Of a stretch of DNA of 54,126 nucleotides, positions 32,326 to 39,850 are shown one piece after another. The stretch covers positions 1 through 54,126 of the forward strand of contig NZ_BNAW01000060.1 of NCBI RefSeq assembly GCF_014654205.1. The letters run 5' to 3'. Both the position numbers and the translations under genes were made by a program. Each line of letters begins with the position of its first letter. The stretch's first letter is position 1. The stretch is from Amycolatopsis bullii (GTDB taxonomy: Bacteria > Actinomycetota > Actinomycetes > Mycobacteriales > Pseudonocardiaceae). A model generated the notes under the pieces. That model did no database searches, was not told the origin of the DNA, and worked only from the letters and a program-made list of their open reading frames with translations.

Positions 32326-33083
32326 GTCGCGGGGTACCACGAGAGGATCGCCTCGACCACGCCCGCGGGGTCTTCGAGCGGGGTCAGGTGGCCGGCGTCG
32401 GGCAGCACGACGAGCGTCGCGCCGTCCAGGGCCTCGGCCATTTCGCTCGCCGCCGCCACCGGGGTGATCTGGTCCTCTTCGCCGACGATGACCAGCGCCG
32501 GGACCTCGGCGTCCCGCAGCAGGTCCAGCGAATCGGGCCGGGTGCGCAGCGCCAGCGCCGTCCAGGAGATCCCGGCGGGTGGCTGGGACTCGATGATCTC
32601 CCGGACCGACTCGACGATCTCGGGATGCTGTTCGCGCGTCGATTCCGCCAGCAGGTTGGGCAGGTTGGCCTCGGCCAGCCAGGTTTTGGTGCCTTCGCGC
32701 TCGACGCGGGCCGCGACGTCCAGCCGGGTCTGCGCGGCCTCGGGCGTGTCGGGCGTGGCCTTGGTGTCGATGAGCACGAGGCCGCCGACCCGCTCCGGCG
32801 CGAGCCGCAGCACGGCCATCGCGAGGTAGCCGCCCATCGAGCAGCCACCGAGCACGACGCGGTCGAGATCCAGCCGGTCGAGCAGGGCGACGACGTCCCG
32901 CGCGGCGTCCTCGAGGCTCGGTTCGCGGTCGGTCTCCGGCAGCGGCGAGCGGCCGAGCCCGCGCTGGTCCGGGGTGATCACCCGAAGGTGTGAAGCGAGG
33001 GGTTCGCGCACCGCGTTCCACATGCGGGAATCCAGGGGGAAGGCGTGGAGGAGGACCAGCGGCAGTTCGGTCATGCGCGTCAT
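32313..33083 (-). CDS. Alpha/beta-fold hydrolase
   Basis: The 256-residue enzyme has the HG-like LLHAFPLDSRMW, the nucleophile elbow GGCSMGGYLA (Ser) and late acid/His residues in IVGEEDQITP and DAGHLTPLEDP. It is like 3-oxoadipate enol-lactonase/esterase relatives; substrate unknown. ATG 33083 has GAGGGGG upstream at about 9 nt; ATG 33074 is an alternative. It is divergent from the acetyltransferase. Confidence 0.9.
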   Translation of the reverse strand: MTRMTELPLVLLHAFPLDSRMWNAVREPLASHLRVITPDQRGLGRSPLPETDREPSLEDAARDVVALLDRLDLDRVVLGGCSMGGYLAMAVLRLAPERVGGLVLIDTKATPDTPEAAQTRLDVAARVEREGTKTWLAEANLPNLLAESTREQHPEIVESVREIIESQPPAGISWTALALRTRPDSLDLLRDAEVPALVIVGEEDQITPVAAASEMAEALDGATLVVLPDAGHLTPLEDPAGVVEAILSWYPATHAK

Positions 33084-33101
33084 TTTGTCGGACCCCCTCG
33101 C

Positions 33102-33107
33102 TAGCTT
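33102..33107 (+). promoter_or_regulatory. -10 element, leaderless GNAT gene
   Basis: TAGCTT ends 7 nt before GTG 33115, with no ribosome-binding site. Confidence 0.5.
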
Positions 33108-33114
33108 CGCCGAT

Positions 33115-33612
33115 GTGTTCACCGACATCGAAACCGACCGGCTGCTGCTGCGCCCGCTCCGCGAGGCGGACCGGCAGGCGATGGTCGACATCCACACCGA
33201 CCCGCGGACCAACCGCTTCCACCCCGACCCACCCGACGTCCGGCGCGCGTCGGAGATGTTCTCGGCGTGGCTGGCGCACTGGGCCGAGCACGGCTTCGGC
33301 TACCCCGCGGTCCTCGAACGCGGCGGCACCGAGGTACTGGGCACGTGCGGCGTCCGGCTGCGCGAGTTCCACGGCGAGCAGGTGCTGAACCTCGCCTACC
33401 GGTTCCGGCCGTCGGCGTGGGGGAAGGGGTACGCGGTGGAGGCGGGGCGAGCGGTCTTGGAGTGGTGCGCCCGTGAGCTGCCGTCCGTGCCGGTGCTGGC
33501 GAGCGTGAGCACGGCGAACAAGCCGTCGCTGCGGGTCGCCGAGCGCCTCGGCTTCACGGAGTACACGGAGGAGGTCTACGAGGGCGAGATGTCCCGCCAC
33601 TACCGGCGCTGA
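33115..33612 (+). CDS. GNAT family N-acetyltransferase (RimJ/RimL-like)
   Basis: The 165-residue acetyltransferase opens with IETDRLLLRPLREADRQAM. It has the acetyl-CoA site in YRFRPSAWGKGYAVEAGRAVLEWC and ends with VSTANKPSLRVAERLGFTEY, as in ribosomal-protein or small-molecule N-acetyltransferases. The substrate cannot be predicted. GTG 33115 is chosen because it suits a leaderless promoter; a longer frame would overlap the divergent hydrolase. Confidence 0.88.
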   Translation: MFTDIETDRLLLRPLREADRQAMVDIHTDPRTNRFHPDPPDVRRASEMFSAWLAHWAEHGFGYPAVLERGGTEVLGTCGVRLREFHGEQVLNLAYRFRPSAWGKGYAVEAGRAVLEWCARELPSVPVLASVSTANKPSLRVAERLGFTEYTEEVYEGEMSRHYRR

Positions 33613-33689
33613 GCACCAGCCGAAGCTTGACAACTCCAAAGCGAATCCCACCGACGCTCCGCCGAAACCCCGCGCCGGCGCGGTCGTAG

Positions 33690-33852
33690 GCCGAGGTCCG
33701 GCGCGAGCTACCAGCGGCAATGCAGCCTTGGGCCGGTCCGCGAGCACCAGCCTCGGCGCGCTCCCGGTCGAGGCCCGGCGCGGGCTATCAGCACCGGCGC
33801 GGCCCTGGGCGAGGTCTGGTGGGGGGCTACCAGCGGCGATGTGGCCGCCGCC
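33690..33852. repeat. Degenerate copies of the 3' end of the downstream gene
   Basis: Three related stretches start near 33690, 33767 and 33809. The last includes the stop codon and final codons of the gene at 33827. CTACCAGCGGC recurs at 33708 and 33827, and CTATCAGCACC at 33785. Spacing is 77 and 42 nt. The copies appear to be decayed tandem duplications of the gene's C-terminal codons. No gene lies in 33613-33826. Confidence 0.5.
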
Positions 33853-34132
33853 GGGCCCGCGCTTCCCAGCAGGCCCGGTGCCAGTGCCGCCGGTCGGCGA
33901 CGGATCCGGTCTCGTCGGCGGGCCAGACCACGAGGTGCGGCGTCCCCGGCCGGATCTCGTGGTCGCACCCGGGGCACCGGTAGATCTTCGTGGCCTGGCT
34001 CCCGGGCACGGTCCGCACGAGCCAGTCCCCGTCGGCCCCCGACTCGGCCCGCGCCCACCCGGTCGCCGCACCGAGGTCCCGCTCGGGCGGCCCACCGTCC
34101 GAGCGGCGGCCGGGACGGTTGCGTCGTGGCAC
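33827..34132 (-). CDS. Conserved actinobacterial zinc-binding-type hypothetical protein
   Basis: The protein has 101 residues with a basic N-terminus (PRRNRPGRRSDGG). A CxxC ... H ... HxxC module follows (YRCPGCDHEIRPGTPHLVVW ... RRHWHRACW), which should bind one zinc ion. Similar small proteins are often labelled ATP/GTP-binding in databases without evidence. GTG 34132 has TACCGT 6 nt upstream. The 3' end is duplicated in decayed form downstream. Confidence 0.78.
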   Translation of the reverse strand: MPRRNRPGRRSDGGPPERDLGAATGWARAESGADGDWLVRTVPGSQATKIYRCPGCDHEIRPGTPHLVVWPADETGSVADRRHWHRACWEARARRRPHRRW

Positions 34133-34138
34133 GCCCAA

Positions 34139-34144
34139 ACGGTA
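34139..34144 (-). promoter_or_regulatory. -10 element, leaderless zinc-binding gene
   Basis: On the minus strand TACCGT ends 6 nt before GTG 34132. It lies just beyond the left edge of the 21-bp array. Confidence 0.45.
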
Positions 34145-34181
34145 ACCGCCACCCCCACCCATCCCGACCGACCCTCCAAGT

Positions 34182-34412
34182 ACGCAACCCGACCCTTCCG
34201 GCACGCAAGCCGACCCTCAAATCACGCGAGCCGTCCGCCCGGGTACGCGAGCCGACCCTCCAGGTACGCAAGCCGACCGCCCAGGTACGCGAGCCGTCCG
34301 TCTAGGCACACGAGCCGTCCGCCCAAGTGCGCGAGATGCCCCGCCAATCACGCGTGATGCCCGCCCAGTCACGCGAAATCCCCCTTCAATCACGCGTGAT
34401 GCCCGCCCAAGC
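34182..34412. repeat. 21-bp tandem repeat array, 11 phased units
   Basis: Eleven units of exactly 21 bp run without indels. The typical unit is ACGCGAGCCGACCCTCC followed by a variable AGGT, CAAGT, GGGT or AATC-type end. A decayed unit lies at each side (about 34161-34181 and after 34412). The right half of the array drifts to ACGCGTGATGCCCGCCC, which creates two copies of the 12-bp palindrome ATCACGCGTGAT (34347-34358 and 34389-34400). The period is 7 codons, so several frames stay open on both strands. It fills the gap between the opine-dehydrogenase stop and the zinc-binding gene promoter. Confidence 0.9.
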
Positions 34413-34432
34413 ACCGCAAGAGCCGCCGGCGC

Positions 34433-35533
34433 TCAGGCCGCCCGGCCCGCCACCCGGCCGCCGGCGCCCAGGCGGTGCAGGATCGCGTCGTGGGCGAGGC
34501 CGTCCCAGCCGAGCCTGCGGAGGGTGCGGCCGGTCCGGCGGAAGTCCTCGCCGCCGAGCACGGACATGATGGTGATCGCCGCGTCGACCATCGGTGTGGC
34601 CACCCCGGCGCACCGCGCGAGTGCCTGCAGCGGCACCAGCGTCGAGCGGATGTCCTCGGTCAGGAAACGGTGGTCGAGGCTGGTCGGCGCGGTGATCGTC
34701 CGGTACGGCTTCACCGTCCGCAGCGCGTCGAGCAACGTCGTGGCCGGGCAGCCGTAGTAGCGGTCGAGGACCTCGGTCATGGGCAGCAGCCGGGCGCCGT
34801 ACGCGTCCGCGACGGCGGCGAACTCGGCCTCGGTGCGTTCGAGCAGGGCGATCGTCCGCGCCGAGACGCCTTCGACGTAGAAGAGCAATTCCTCCGCGCG
34901 GTCGATGGCGCCGAGGTTGGCGAGCGCGATCGGCACGTGCGCGACCGCGCCGAAGTCGTGCAGGCCACGTTCCACCGGGTTGCGCGCGATCTCCAGCATC
35001 GGGAACCACTCGCGCAACAGCCCCGCGCGCCGGGCGACGGCGGCCGAGGTGCTCCCGGAGATCAGGTTCCACCCCTTGACGCCGAGCACGGTGACGCCAT
35101 CGGTCCCGGACGGCCGCGCGGCGAACAGCGCGTCGGTCTCCACGACGTCGACGTCCGGCGCTCCGGCGGCGGCGAGCGCGTGGGCGAACTCGACGCTCCC
35201 GCACAGCTTGCCGGAGAACAGCACCACCACCTGCCCCGGACACAGGTGCGGAGCGAGCCGGGCGGCGACCTCCGGGTAGGCGGTGGTCACGGTGGCGACC
35301 AGTACGACGGCCCGCGCCCCCAACTCGGCCGGGTCCGCGGTCACCTCCCGGAGCCGGAACCGCCCGTCGAGCACCCCGCGCGCGACGATCTCCCGGCAGC
35401 GCGCGATCTCCCCGGCGGCCTCGAGATCCCGCGTGTAGAGGTGCACGGGCAGCTCCCGCGCGGCGAGGTACGCGGCCACGGCCCGCCCCTCGCCGCCCGC
35501 ACCGACGATCCCGATCCCGTCCAGCACGCTCAT
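34433..35533 (-). CDS. Opine/octopine dehydrogenase-family NAD(P)-dependent oxidoreductase
   Basis: The 366-residue protein has an N-terminal Rossmann domain (GIGIVGAGGEGRAVAAYLA) and VATVTTAYPEVAARLAPHLCPGQVVVLFSGK. Its C-terminal helical domain carries the opine-dehydrogenase-type motif TSLDHRFLTEDIRSTLVPLQALARCAG (His/Asp region). Opine dehydrogenases reductively condense an amino acid with an alpha-keto acid; some complete opine metallophores. No nicotianamine-synthase-like gene or transporter is nearby, so the substrate is open. The gene sits between two arrays of the same 21-bp repeat family. Confidence 0.8.
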   Translation of the reverse strand: MSVLDGIGIVGAGGEGRAVAAYLAARELPVHLYTRDLEAAGEIARCREIVARGVLDGRFRLREVTADPAELGARAVVLVATVTTAYPEVAARLAPHLCPGQVVVLFSGKLCGSVEFAHALAAAGAPDVDVVETDALFAARPSGTDGVTVLGVKGWNLISGSTSAAVARRAGLLREWFPMLEIARNPVERGLHDFGAVAHVPIALANLGAIDRAEELLFYVEGVSARTIALLERTEAEFAAVADAYGARLLPMTEVLDRYYGCPATTLLDALRTVKPYRTITAPTSLDHRFLTEDIRSTLVPLQALARCAGVATPMVDAAITIMSVLGGEDFRRTGRTLRRLGWDGLAHDAILHRLGAGGRVAGRAA

Positions 35534-35647
35534 TCCGCCCACTCCCGTCAGTCCGGCACGCAGTGGACAGGTCGGCACCGGGACGGGGAAAGTTCCCGCG
35601 AGAGCACGTTCGCGGAAGCCGGGGACGCCCGTGTCGACCCCGCAATC

Positions 35648-35736
35648 ACCCGAGCGGACCCTCCGGCACGCGTACTCGGGCGGGCGACTCACGTACCTGG
35701 ACGGTCGGCTCGCGTACCTGGAGGGTCGGCTATCCC
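35648..35736. repeat. Second 21-bp-family array, mostly inverted
   Basis: One forward unit with a 1-nt deletion (35648-35667) is followed, across an ACGCGT junction, by three units in the opposite orientation starting at 35674, 35695 and 35716. The best copy reads ACCTGGACGGTCGGCTCGCG from 35695, the reverse complement of the left array's unit. The last unit runs into the stop codon of the phosphodiesterase gene at 35730. The rest of the 35534-35729 gap holds no gene. Confidence 0.85.
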
Positions 35737-36854
35737 TGGGCCAGCGCCAGCGGCACCAGCTGCTCCGCGCTGGTGAGCGACCCGTGCTGCCCGATCAGCG
35801 ACGACTCCACGGCTTCCGCGAGCCCGCGCACCATCCCGAACCGGTCGCGGGCCGCGGCGACGACGTCGCCGATGCGGGGCAGCACCCGGTCGCTCACCGT
35901 GTGCCCGAACCAGCCCTCCGCGACCGCCTCCTCGCGCGAGCGCACCCAGGCCCGCTCGCCCAGCACCTCCCGCCAGGCCGCGAGGACGTCCGCGGCCGCG
36001 CCCGGCTCGGTGTAGACGTGCCGCGCGCGGACCTCGCCGCCGAACGTGCGGACGCCGGCGAGCAGCTCCGGGGTTTCCTCGAGGTCGAGCTTGTCGTCGA
36101 CGGTCACCATCCCGTGGTCGGCCACCACCGCGAGCAGCGCGCCGGGCGGCAGACCGTCCACAAGGGACTCGACGAGCCGGTCGACCTGCCGCAGCTGCAT
36201 GCGCCAGGCGGGGGAACCGGGGCCGTGGACGTGCCCCAGCAGGTCGAGTTCGCTGTGGTAGGCGTAGCAGAACGCGCGTCCGCCGAGCACCGACAACGTC
36301 CGCGCGGCGAGGTCGCCCAGCGCGTGGACACCGGCGTACTGCGCCCCGCGCTGGGTGGCCAGGGTCAACGCCGTGTCCCGGAACTGGGCGGACGACACCA
36401 CGGCCGCTTCGACGCCCGCCGCGGCGGCGCGCTCGAACGTCGTCGGCAGCGGCTGCACCTCGGAGGGCGGGAGGGCGCCCCGCAGGTCGCTGCCGTCCTC
36501 GTGGCTGCACCAGCGCAACGCGTTGAGCACGCCGGTGCCGGGCATCTCGAAGGTGTAGCCGACCATCCCGTGCTCGCCCGAGGCGAGCCCGGTGCCGATC
36601 GCGGCGACCCCGGCGGCCGTCGTCGACGGGAAACCCACGCGCAGCGGCTCGCGGGCAAGCTCGGTCAGCACCGGGGCGTCGGCGGCGTGCTCGGCGAGCA
36701 GCTCCCAGCCGAGCCCGTCGACGAGCAGCACGCCGGCGCTGCGGGCCTCCGGCAACGTCAGGACGTTCCCGCAGCCGGGCACCCCGAGCGCGGCGAGCAG
36801 GGACGGGACGACCTGGCCGAGGTGCGGGACGTCGGCGAGCGAGGGCGGCTGCAC
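35730..36854 (-). CDS. Alkaline-phosphatase superfamily / nucleotide pyrophosphatase-phosphodiesterase-like protein
   Basis: The 374-residue metalloenzyme of the type I phosphodiesterase family has LLVDGLGWELL (first metal Asp), GFPSTTAAGVAAIGTGLASGEHGMVGYTF (catalytic Thr), HSELDLLGHVHGPGSPAW and VVADHGMVTVDDK (metal Asp/His). It probably hydrolyses phosphodiester or pyrophosphate bonds; substrate unknown. No signal peptide is apparent, so a cytoplasmic site is likely. GTG 36854 is used. It is divergent from the FmdB-type gene. Confidence 0.9.
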   Translation of the reverse strand: MQPPSLADVPHLGQVVPSLLAALGVPGCGNVLTLPEARSAGVLLVDGLGWELLAEHAADAPVLTELAREPLRVGFPSTTAAGVAAIGTGLASGEHGMVGYTFEMPGTGVLNALRWCSHEDGSDLRGALPPSEVQPLPTTFERAAAAGVEAAVVSSAQFRDTALTLATQRGAQYAGVHALGDLAARTLSVLGGRAFCYAYHSELDLLGHVHGPGSPAWRMQLRQVDRLVESLVDGLPPGALLAVVADHGMVTVDDKLDLEETPELLAGVRTFGGEVRARHVYTEPGAAADVLAAWREVLGERAWVRSREEAVAEGWFGHTVSDRVLPRIGDVVAAARDRFGMVRGLAEAVESSLIGQHGSLTSAEQLVPLALAQG

Positions 36855-36887
36855 GCGCCCAGCTTCCCATCCCCGGGCGCCTCCGGC

Positions 36888-36893
36888 GATAAT
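36888..36893 (+). promoter_or_regulatory. -10 element, leaderless FmdB-family gene
   Basis: GATAAT ends 6 nt before ATG 36900, with no ribosome-binding site. Confidence 0.55.
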
Positions 36894-36899
36894 CGCGGC

Positions 36900-37112
36900 A
36901 TGCCGACCTACGCCTACCGCTGCCGCGAGTGCACCGAGACGTTCGAGCTCCTGCGCCCGATGAGCGAATCCGGCGCGCCGGCGGCCTGCCCGGAGGGCCA
37001 CGCCGACACCGTCAAGCTGCTCACCACGGTCGCGCTCACCGGGGCCGCGAGCGGTCCCGCGGCCCCGGCAGGCGGCGGCGGTGGCTGCTGTGGTGGCGGC
37101 TGCTGCGGCTGA
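36900..37112 (+). CDS. FmdB-family zinc-ribbon regulatory protein
   Basis: The 70-residue protein begins MPTYAYRCRECTETFELLRPMSE and continues with the second cysteine pair region AACPEGH, the FmdB/CxxC_CxxC_SSSS zinc ribbon. The tail ends in Gly/Cys-rich GGGGGCCGGGCCG. Family members are tied loosely to formamidase or amidase regulation; here there is no amidase neighbour. It converges with the PLP enzyme (6-nt gap). Confidence 0.88.
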   Translation: MPTYAYRCRECTETFELLRPMSESGAPAACPEGHADTVKLLTTVALTGAASGPAAPAGGGGGCCGGGCCG

Positions 37113-37118
37113 CCGGGC

Positions 37119-38237
37119 TCAGAGCGCCTTCAGCGCCTGCTCCAGGTCGGCCCACAGGTCCTCGACGTCCTCGAGGCCGACGGACATCCGGATCAGCTGG
37201 TCGGACACGCCGGCGCCGTGGCGGTCGCCCTCGTCGACGATCCGGTGGCTGATCGACCCCGGGTGCTGGATCAGCGTGTCGACGCTGCCCAGGCTGACGG
37301 CCGGCGTGATCAGCCGGACCGCGCCGATCAGGGCGTGCGGGTCGCCGTCGACTTCGAACGCCACCAGCGGTCCGCCGATCCGCGGGTAGTGGACGGCGGT
37401 CACGGCCGGGTGCTCGCCGAGCCGGGACACCAGCGTCGCGGCGGTCGCCGACGCCGCGTTGACGCGCAGCGGCAGCGTGGAAAGCCCGCGCAGCAACAGG
37501 TATCCGGCCAGCGGGTGCAGCACGCCGCCGGTGGCGAAGCGGATTTGCCGCAGCCGGGCGGCTTCCGCCGCGTCGCAGGCGACGATTCCGCCCATCACGT
37601 CGCCGTGGCCGCCGAGGAACTTCGTCGCGCTGTGCAGCACCATCCGGCCACCGTGGTGGCCGGGCCGCTGCAGGACCGGGGTGGCGAAGGTGTTGTCGAC
37701 CGCCAGCGGCACGTCGCCGCAGGCACGAGCCAGCTCGGCGATGTCCGCTTCGGCCAGGGTCGGGTTCGCCGGCGTCTCGACGAACACCAGGCCGGTGTCC
37801 GGCCGCAGCGCGGCAGCGACGGCGCCGGGCGTGGCCCAGGTGACCTCCGTGCCGAGCAAGCCGGACTCGAGCAGGTGGTCGCTGCAGCCGTAGAGCGGGC
37901 GCACGGCGACGACGTGCCGTTTCCCTTGCGCCACCGCGGAAAGCAGGCAGGCCGAGACGGCGGCCATGCCGCTGGCGAACGCGACGCCGTGTTCGAAACC
38001 CTCCAGCTCGGCGAGCGCGCGCTCGAACCGTTCGACGGTCGGGTTGCCCACCCGGCCGTAGATCGGCGGCCCGTCGAGCTCGGCGCCGGCGGCGAAAGCG
38101 TCGATCCGGGCGGCTTCGGCGGCACTGTCGCGGGACGGGTAGGTCGTGGACAGGTCGAGCGGAGCGGCGTGCACGCCGAGGTCCGTGAGATCGTCACGGC
38201 CGGCGTGGACGGCCCGCGTGCGCAGCGAGGAAGTCAT
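37119..38237 (-). CDS. Cys/Met metabolism PLP-dependent enzyme (trans-sulfuration family)
   Basis: The 372-residue fold-type I enzyme has YGRVGNPTVERFERALAELEG, the PLP lysine in VLHSATKFLGGHGDVMGG, and VDNTFATPVLQRP. C-terminal SLGSVDTLIQHPGSISHR is typical of methionine gamma-lyase, cystathionine gamma-lyase or gamma-synthase. Which reaction it performs cannot be fixed by eye. The divergent Lrp/AsnC regulator (58-nt gap) suggests control by an amino acid, and a methionine gamma-lyase-like catabolic role would fit. Confidence 0.9.
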   Translation of the reverse strand: MTSSLRTRAVHAGRDDLTDLGVHAAPLDLSTTYPSRDSAAEAARIDAFAAGAELDGPPIYGRVGNPTVERFERALAELEGFEHGVAFASGMAAVSACLLSAVAQGKRHVVAVRPLYGCSDHLLESGLLGTEVTWATPGAVAAALRPDTGLVFVETPANPTLAEADIAELARACGDVPLAVDNTFATPVLQRPGHHGGRMVLHSATKFLGGHGDVMGGIVACDAAEAARLRQIRFATGGVLHPLAGYLLLRGLSTLPLRVNAASATAATLVSRLGEHPAVTAVHYPRIGGPLVAFEVDGDPHALIGAVRLITPAVSLGSVDTLIQHPGSISHRIVDEGDRHGAGVSDQLIRMSVGLEDVEDLWADLEQALKAL

Positions 38238-38283
38238 GCCAGCATGGTCGAGCTTTTCCCGGGCCGCGAGCAACACTCTCGGA

Positions 38284-38289
38284 TATCAT
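38284..38289 (+). promoter_or_regulatory. -10 element, leaderless Lrp/AsnC gene
   Basis: TATCAT ends 6 nt before ATG 38296. Confidence 0.5.
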
Positions 38290-38295
38290 TCGGCG

Positions 38296-38772
38296 ATGTC
38301 CGCTTCCGTCGAACTGAGTCCGGTCGATCTCGAGATCCTGCGCCTGCTGCAGAACGATGCCCGGATCACCAACAAGGACCTGGCGGCCGCGGTCGGCATC
38401 GCACCGTCGACGTGCCTGGACCGCGTCGCCCGGCTGCGGGACACCGGCGTGATCACCGGGCAGCACGCGTCGGTCGATGCGGCCAAGCTCGGGCGGCCAC
38501 TGGAGGCGTTCCTGTTCGTCCAGGTCCGCCCGCACCGGCGGCCGTTGGTGGACCCGTTCATCGAGCACCTGCTCTCGCTGCCGGAGGTGCGTGCGGTCTA
38601 CCACCTGACCGGGCCGGACGACTTCCTCGCGCACGTCGCGACCAGCTCCGCCGGGGAGCTGCAGCGGCTGGTGCTCGACGAGCTGACCGCACGCGACGAG
38701 GTGGCCCGCGTCCACACGAACCTCGTCTTCCAGCACTGGAGCGGCGGCCCGCTGCTGCCACCGGGCGCCTGA
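38296..38772 (+). CDS. Lrp/AsnC-family transcriptional regulator (1)
   Basis: The 158-residue regulator has an N-terminal helix-turn-helix (LSPVDLEILRLLQNDARITNKDLAAAVGIAPSTCLDRVARLRDTGVITG) and a C-terminal RAM ligand-binding domain (LPEVRAVYHLTGPDDFLAHVATSS). It probably senses an amino acid and controls the divergent PLP enzyme. A second, distinct Lrp/AsnC gene is 0.5 kb downstream on the other strand. Confidence 0.94.
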   Translation: MSASVELSPVDLEILRLLQNDARITNKDLAAAVGIAPSTCLDRVARLRDTGVITGQHASVDAAKLGRPLEAFLFVQVRPHRRPLVDPFIEHLLSLPEVRAVYHLTGPDDFLAHVATSSAGELQRLVLDELTARDEVARVHTNLVFQHWSGGPLLPPGA

Positions 38773-38784
38773 CCGCACAGCACC

Positions 38785-39309
38785 TCAGAGGCTGTCGAGC
38801 CAGCGGCGGGTCTCGCGCGGGGACGTCAGCCGGACGACGGCCGGGCCGGGTGACTCGGCGGCCCACGCCCGGATGCGGGCCCGTTTGCTCGCGAACGAGG
38901 TGAAGTGCCAGCGGATGATCGAGTCCGCGGAGAACATCTGGCGGAACGACTCGACGTTGCCGTTGCAGATCCGGCGGCGGGTCAGCGCCCGCACGAACGT
39001 CCGGCGCACCAGGCGGCTCAGCGAAAGCCAGCGCGGGTAGTCCAGACCCACGATGAGCTGCGCGCGGGGCAGCACGACGTCCTGCCACCTGCTGTAGACG
39101 GCGTCGAGGACCCAGCGCTTCCCCGCGCACACCTCGGCGATCCGGCGGACCTGCTCGTCGTCCGGCACCCCGACCCAGCCCGGCAGCCAGGTGAGGTCGT
39201 CGGCCGCGTGGTAGGGCAGGCCGGTCCGCTCGGCGATCCGGGCGGCGAGCGTCGACTTGCCCGAGCCGGTCACGCCGATGATGACGATGCGGTCAGGCCT
39301 CGAGGTCAC
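38785..39309 (-). CDS. P-loop NTPase (adenylate-kinase-like, 'topology modulation' type)
   Basis: The 174-residue protein has Walker A IIGVTGSGKSTLA and a small-kinase layout with WVLDAVYSRWQDVVLPRAQLIVGLDYPRWLSL in place of a classic lid, as in the FlaR/topology-modulation subgroup of adenylate-kinase-like proteins. The nucleotide or metabolite substrate is unknown. The GTG start lies inside the end of the upstream Lrp gene (17-nt overlap), so translation may be coupled. Confidence 0.83.
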   Translation of the reverse strand: MTSRPDRIVIIGVTGSGKSTLAARIAERTGLPYHAADDLTWLPGWVGVPDDEQVRRIAEVCAGKRWVLDAVYSRWQDVVLPRAQLIVGLDYPRWLSLSRLVRRTFVRALTRRRICNGNVESFRQMFSADSIIRWHFTSFASKRARIRAWAAESPGPAVVRLTSPRETRRWLDSL

Positions 39310-39757
39310 GAGCGGGCTCCCGCGGGCCCCGGTAGGGCAGGGTCTGGCTGTAGACGAGGTTGGTGGTCGTGCTGCCGAACTGGCACAGCTCGTCGACCGT
39401 GCGCTCGAGGTGGGCCATGGAGGCCGCGGCGATCTTGAGCGTGTAGCAGTCGTCGCCGGTGGTGCGCAGGCACTCGAGGATCTCCGAACGCTCGGCGAGC
39501 AGCTTGTGCAGCGGCTCGTGACGGCTGCCCGGGTACTTGAGCCGGACCACGGCGAGCACCGGGTACCCGACCTTGCCGAGGTCGATCTCCGCGCGGTAGC
39601 CGCTGATCACGCCCGCGGCCTCCAGCCGCCGGAGCCGTTCGGTCGCCGCGGACGCGCTGAGGTTCACGCGGCGGCCCAGCTCGGTGAGCGGCAGCCGGGC
39701 GTCGCGCTGGAGCTCGGCCAGGATGGCCCAGTCCGTCGGGTCGAGACTCTCGGTCAT
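39293..39757 (-). CDS. Lrp/AsnC-family transcriptional regulator (2)
   Basis: The 154-residue regulator has a helix-turn-helix (LDPTDWAILAELQRDARLPLTELGRRVNLSASAATERLRRLEAAGVISG) and a RAM domain (EILECLRTTGDDCYTLKIAAAS). It differs clearly from the other Lrp gene here. The ATG has TATGTT 6 nt upstream (leaderless). The likely targets are itself, the overlapping P-loop gene and perhaps the divergent LLM operon. Confidence 0.94.
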   Translation of the reverse strand: MTESLDPTDWAILAELQRDARLPLTELGRRVNLSASAATERLRRLEAAGVISGYRAEIDLGKVGYPVLAVVRLKYPGSRHEPLHKLLAERSEILECLRTTGDDCYTLKIAAASMAHLERTVDELCQFGSTTTNLVYSQTLPYRGPREPARDLEA

Positions 39758-39763
39758 CCGCCG

Positions 39764-39769
39764 AACATA
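39764..39769 (-). promoter_or_regulatory. -10 element, leaderless Lrp/AsnC (2)
   Basis: On the minus strand TATGTT ends 6 nt before ATG 39757. A GTGGGATCCAC-type dyad lies just upstream (39772-39782). Confidence 0.5.
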
Positions 39770-39838
39770 CCGTGGGATCCACGGCCGAACGGGCCGAACG
39801 CCGTGATCGTTCCCTTCCGGAATCGGGCAAACCGCCGA

Positions 39839-39844
39839 TAGCCT
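39839..39844 (+). promoter_or_regulatory. -10 element, leaderless LLM operon
   Basis: TAGCCT ends 6 nt before GTG 39851. Confidence 0.5.
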
Positions 39845-39850
39845 TTCCGG

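Noticed and set aside
33708..34271. A 187-codon minus-strand frame covering the zinc-binding gene and the repeats
   Set aside because: It is shifted relative to the CxxC-bearing frame and is Arg/Gly/Ala-rich. It is open only because of GC bias and the 21-bp period.
34182..34412. CRISPR array or protein-coding 7-residue repeats in the 21-bp array
   Set aside because: There are no unique spacers between repeats, so it is not CRISPR. The heptapeptide frames lack starts, ribosome-binding sites and conservation of amino acids over bases.
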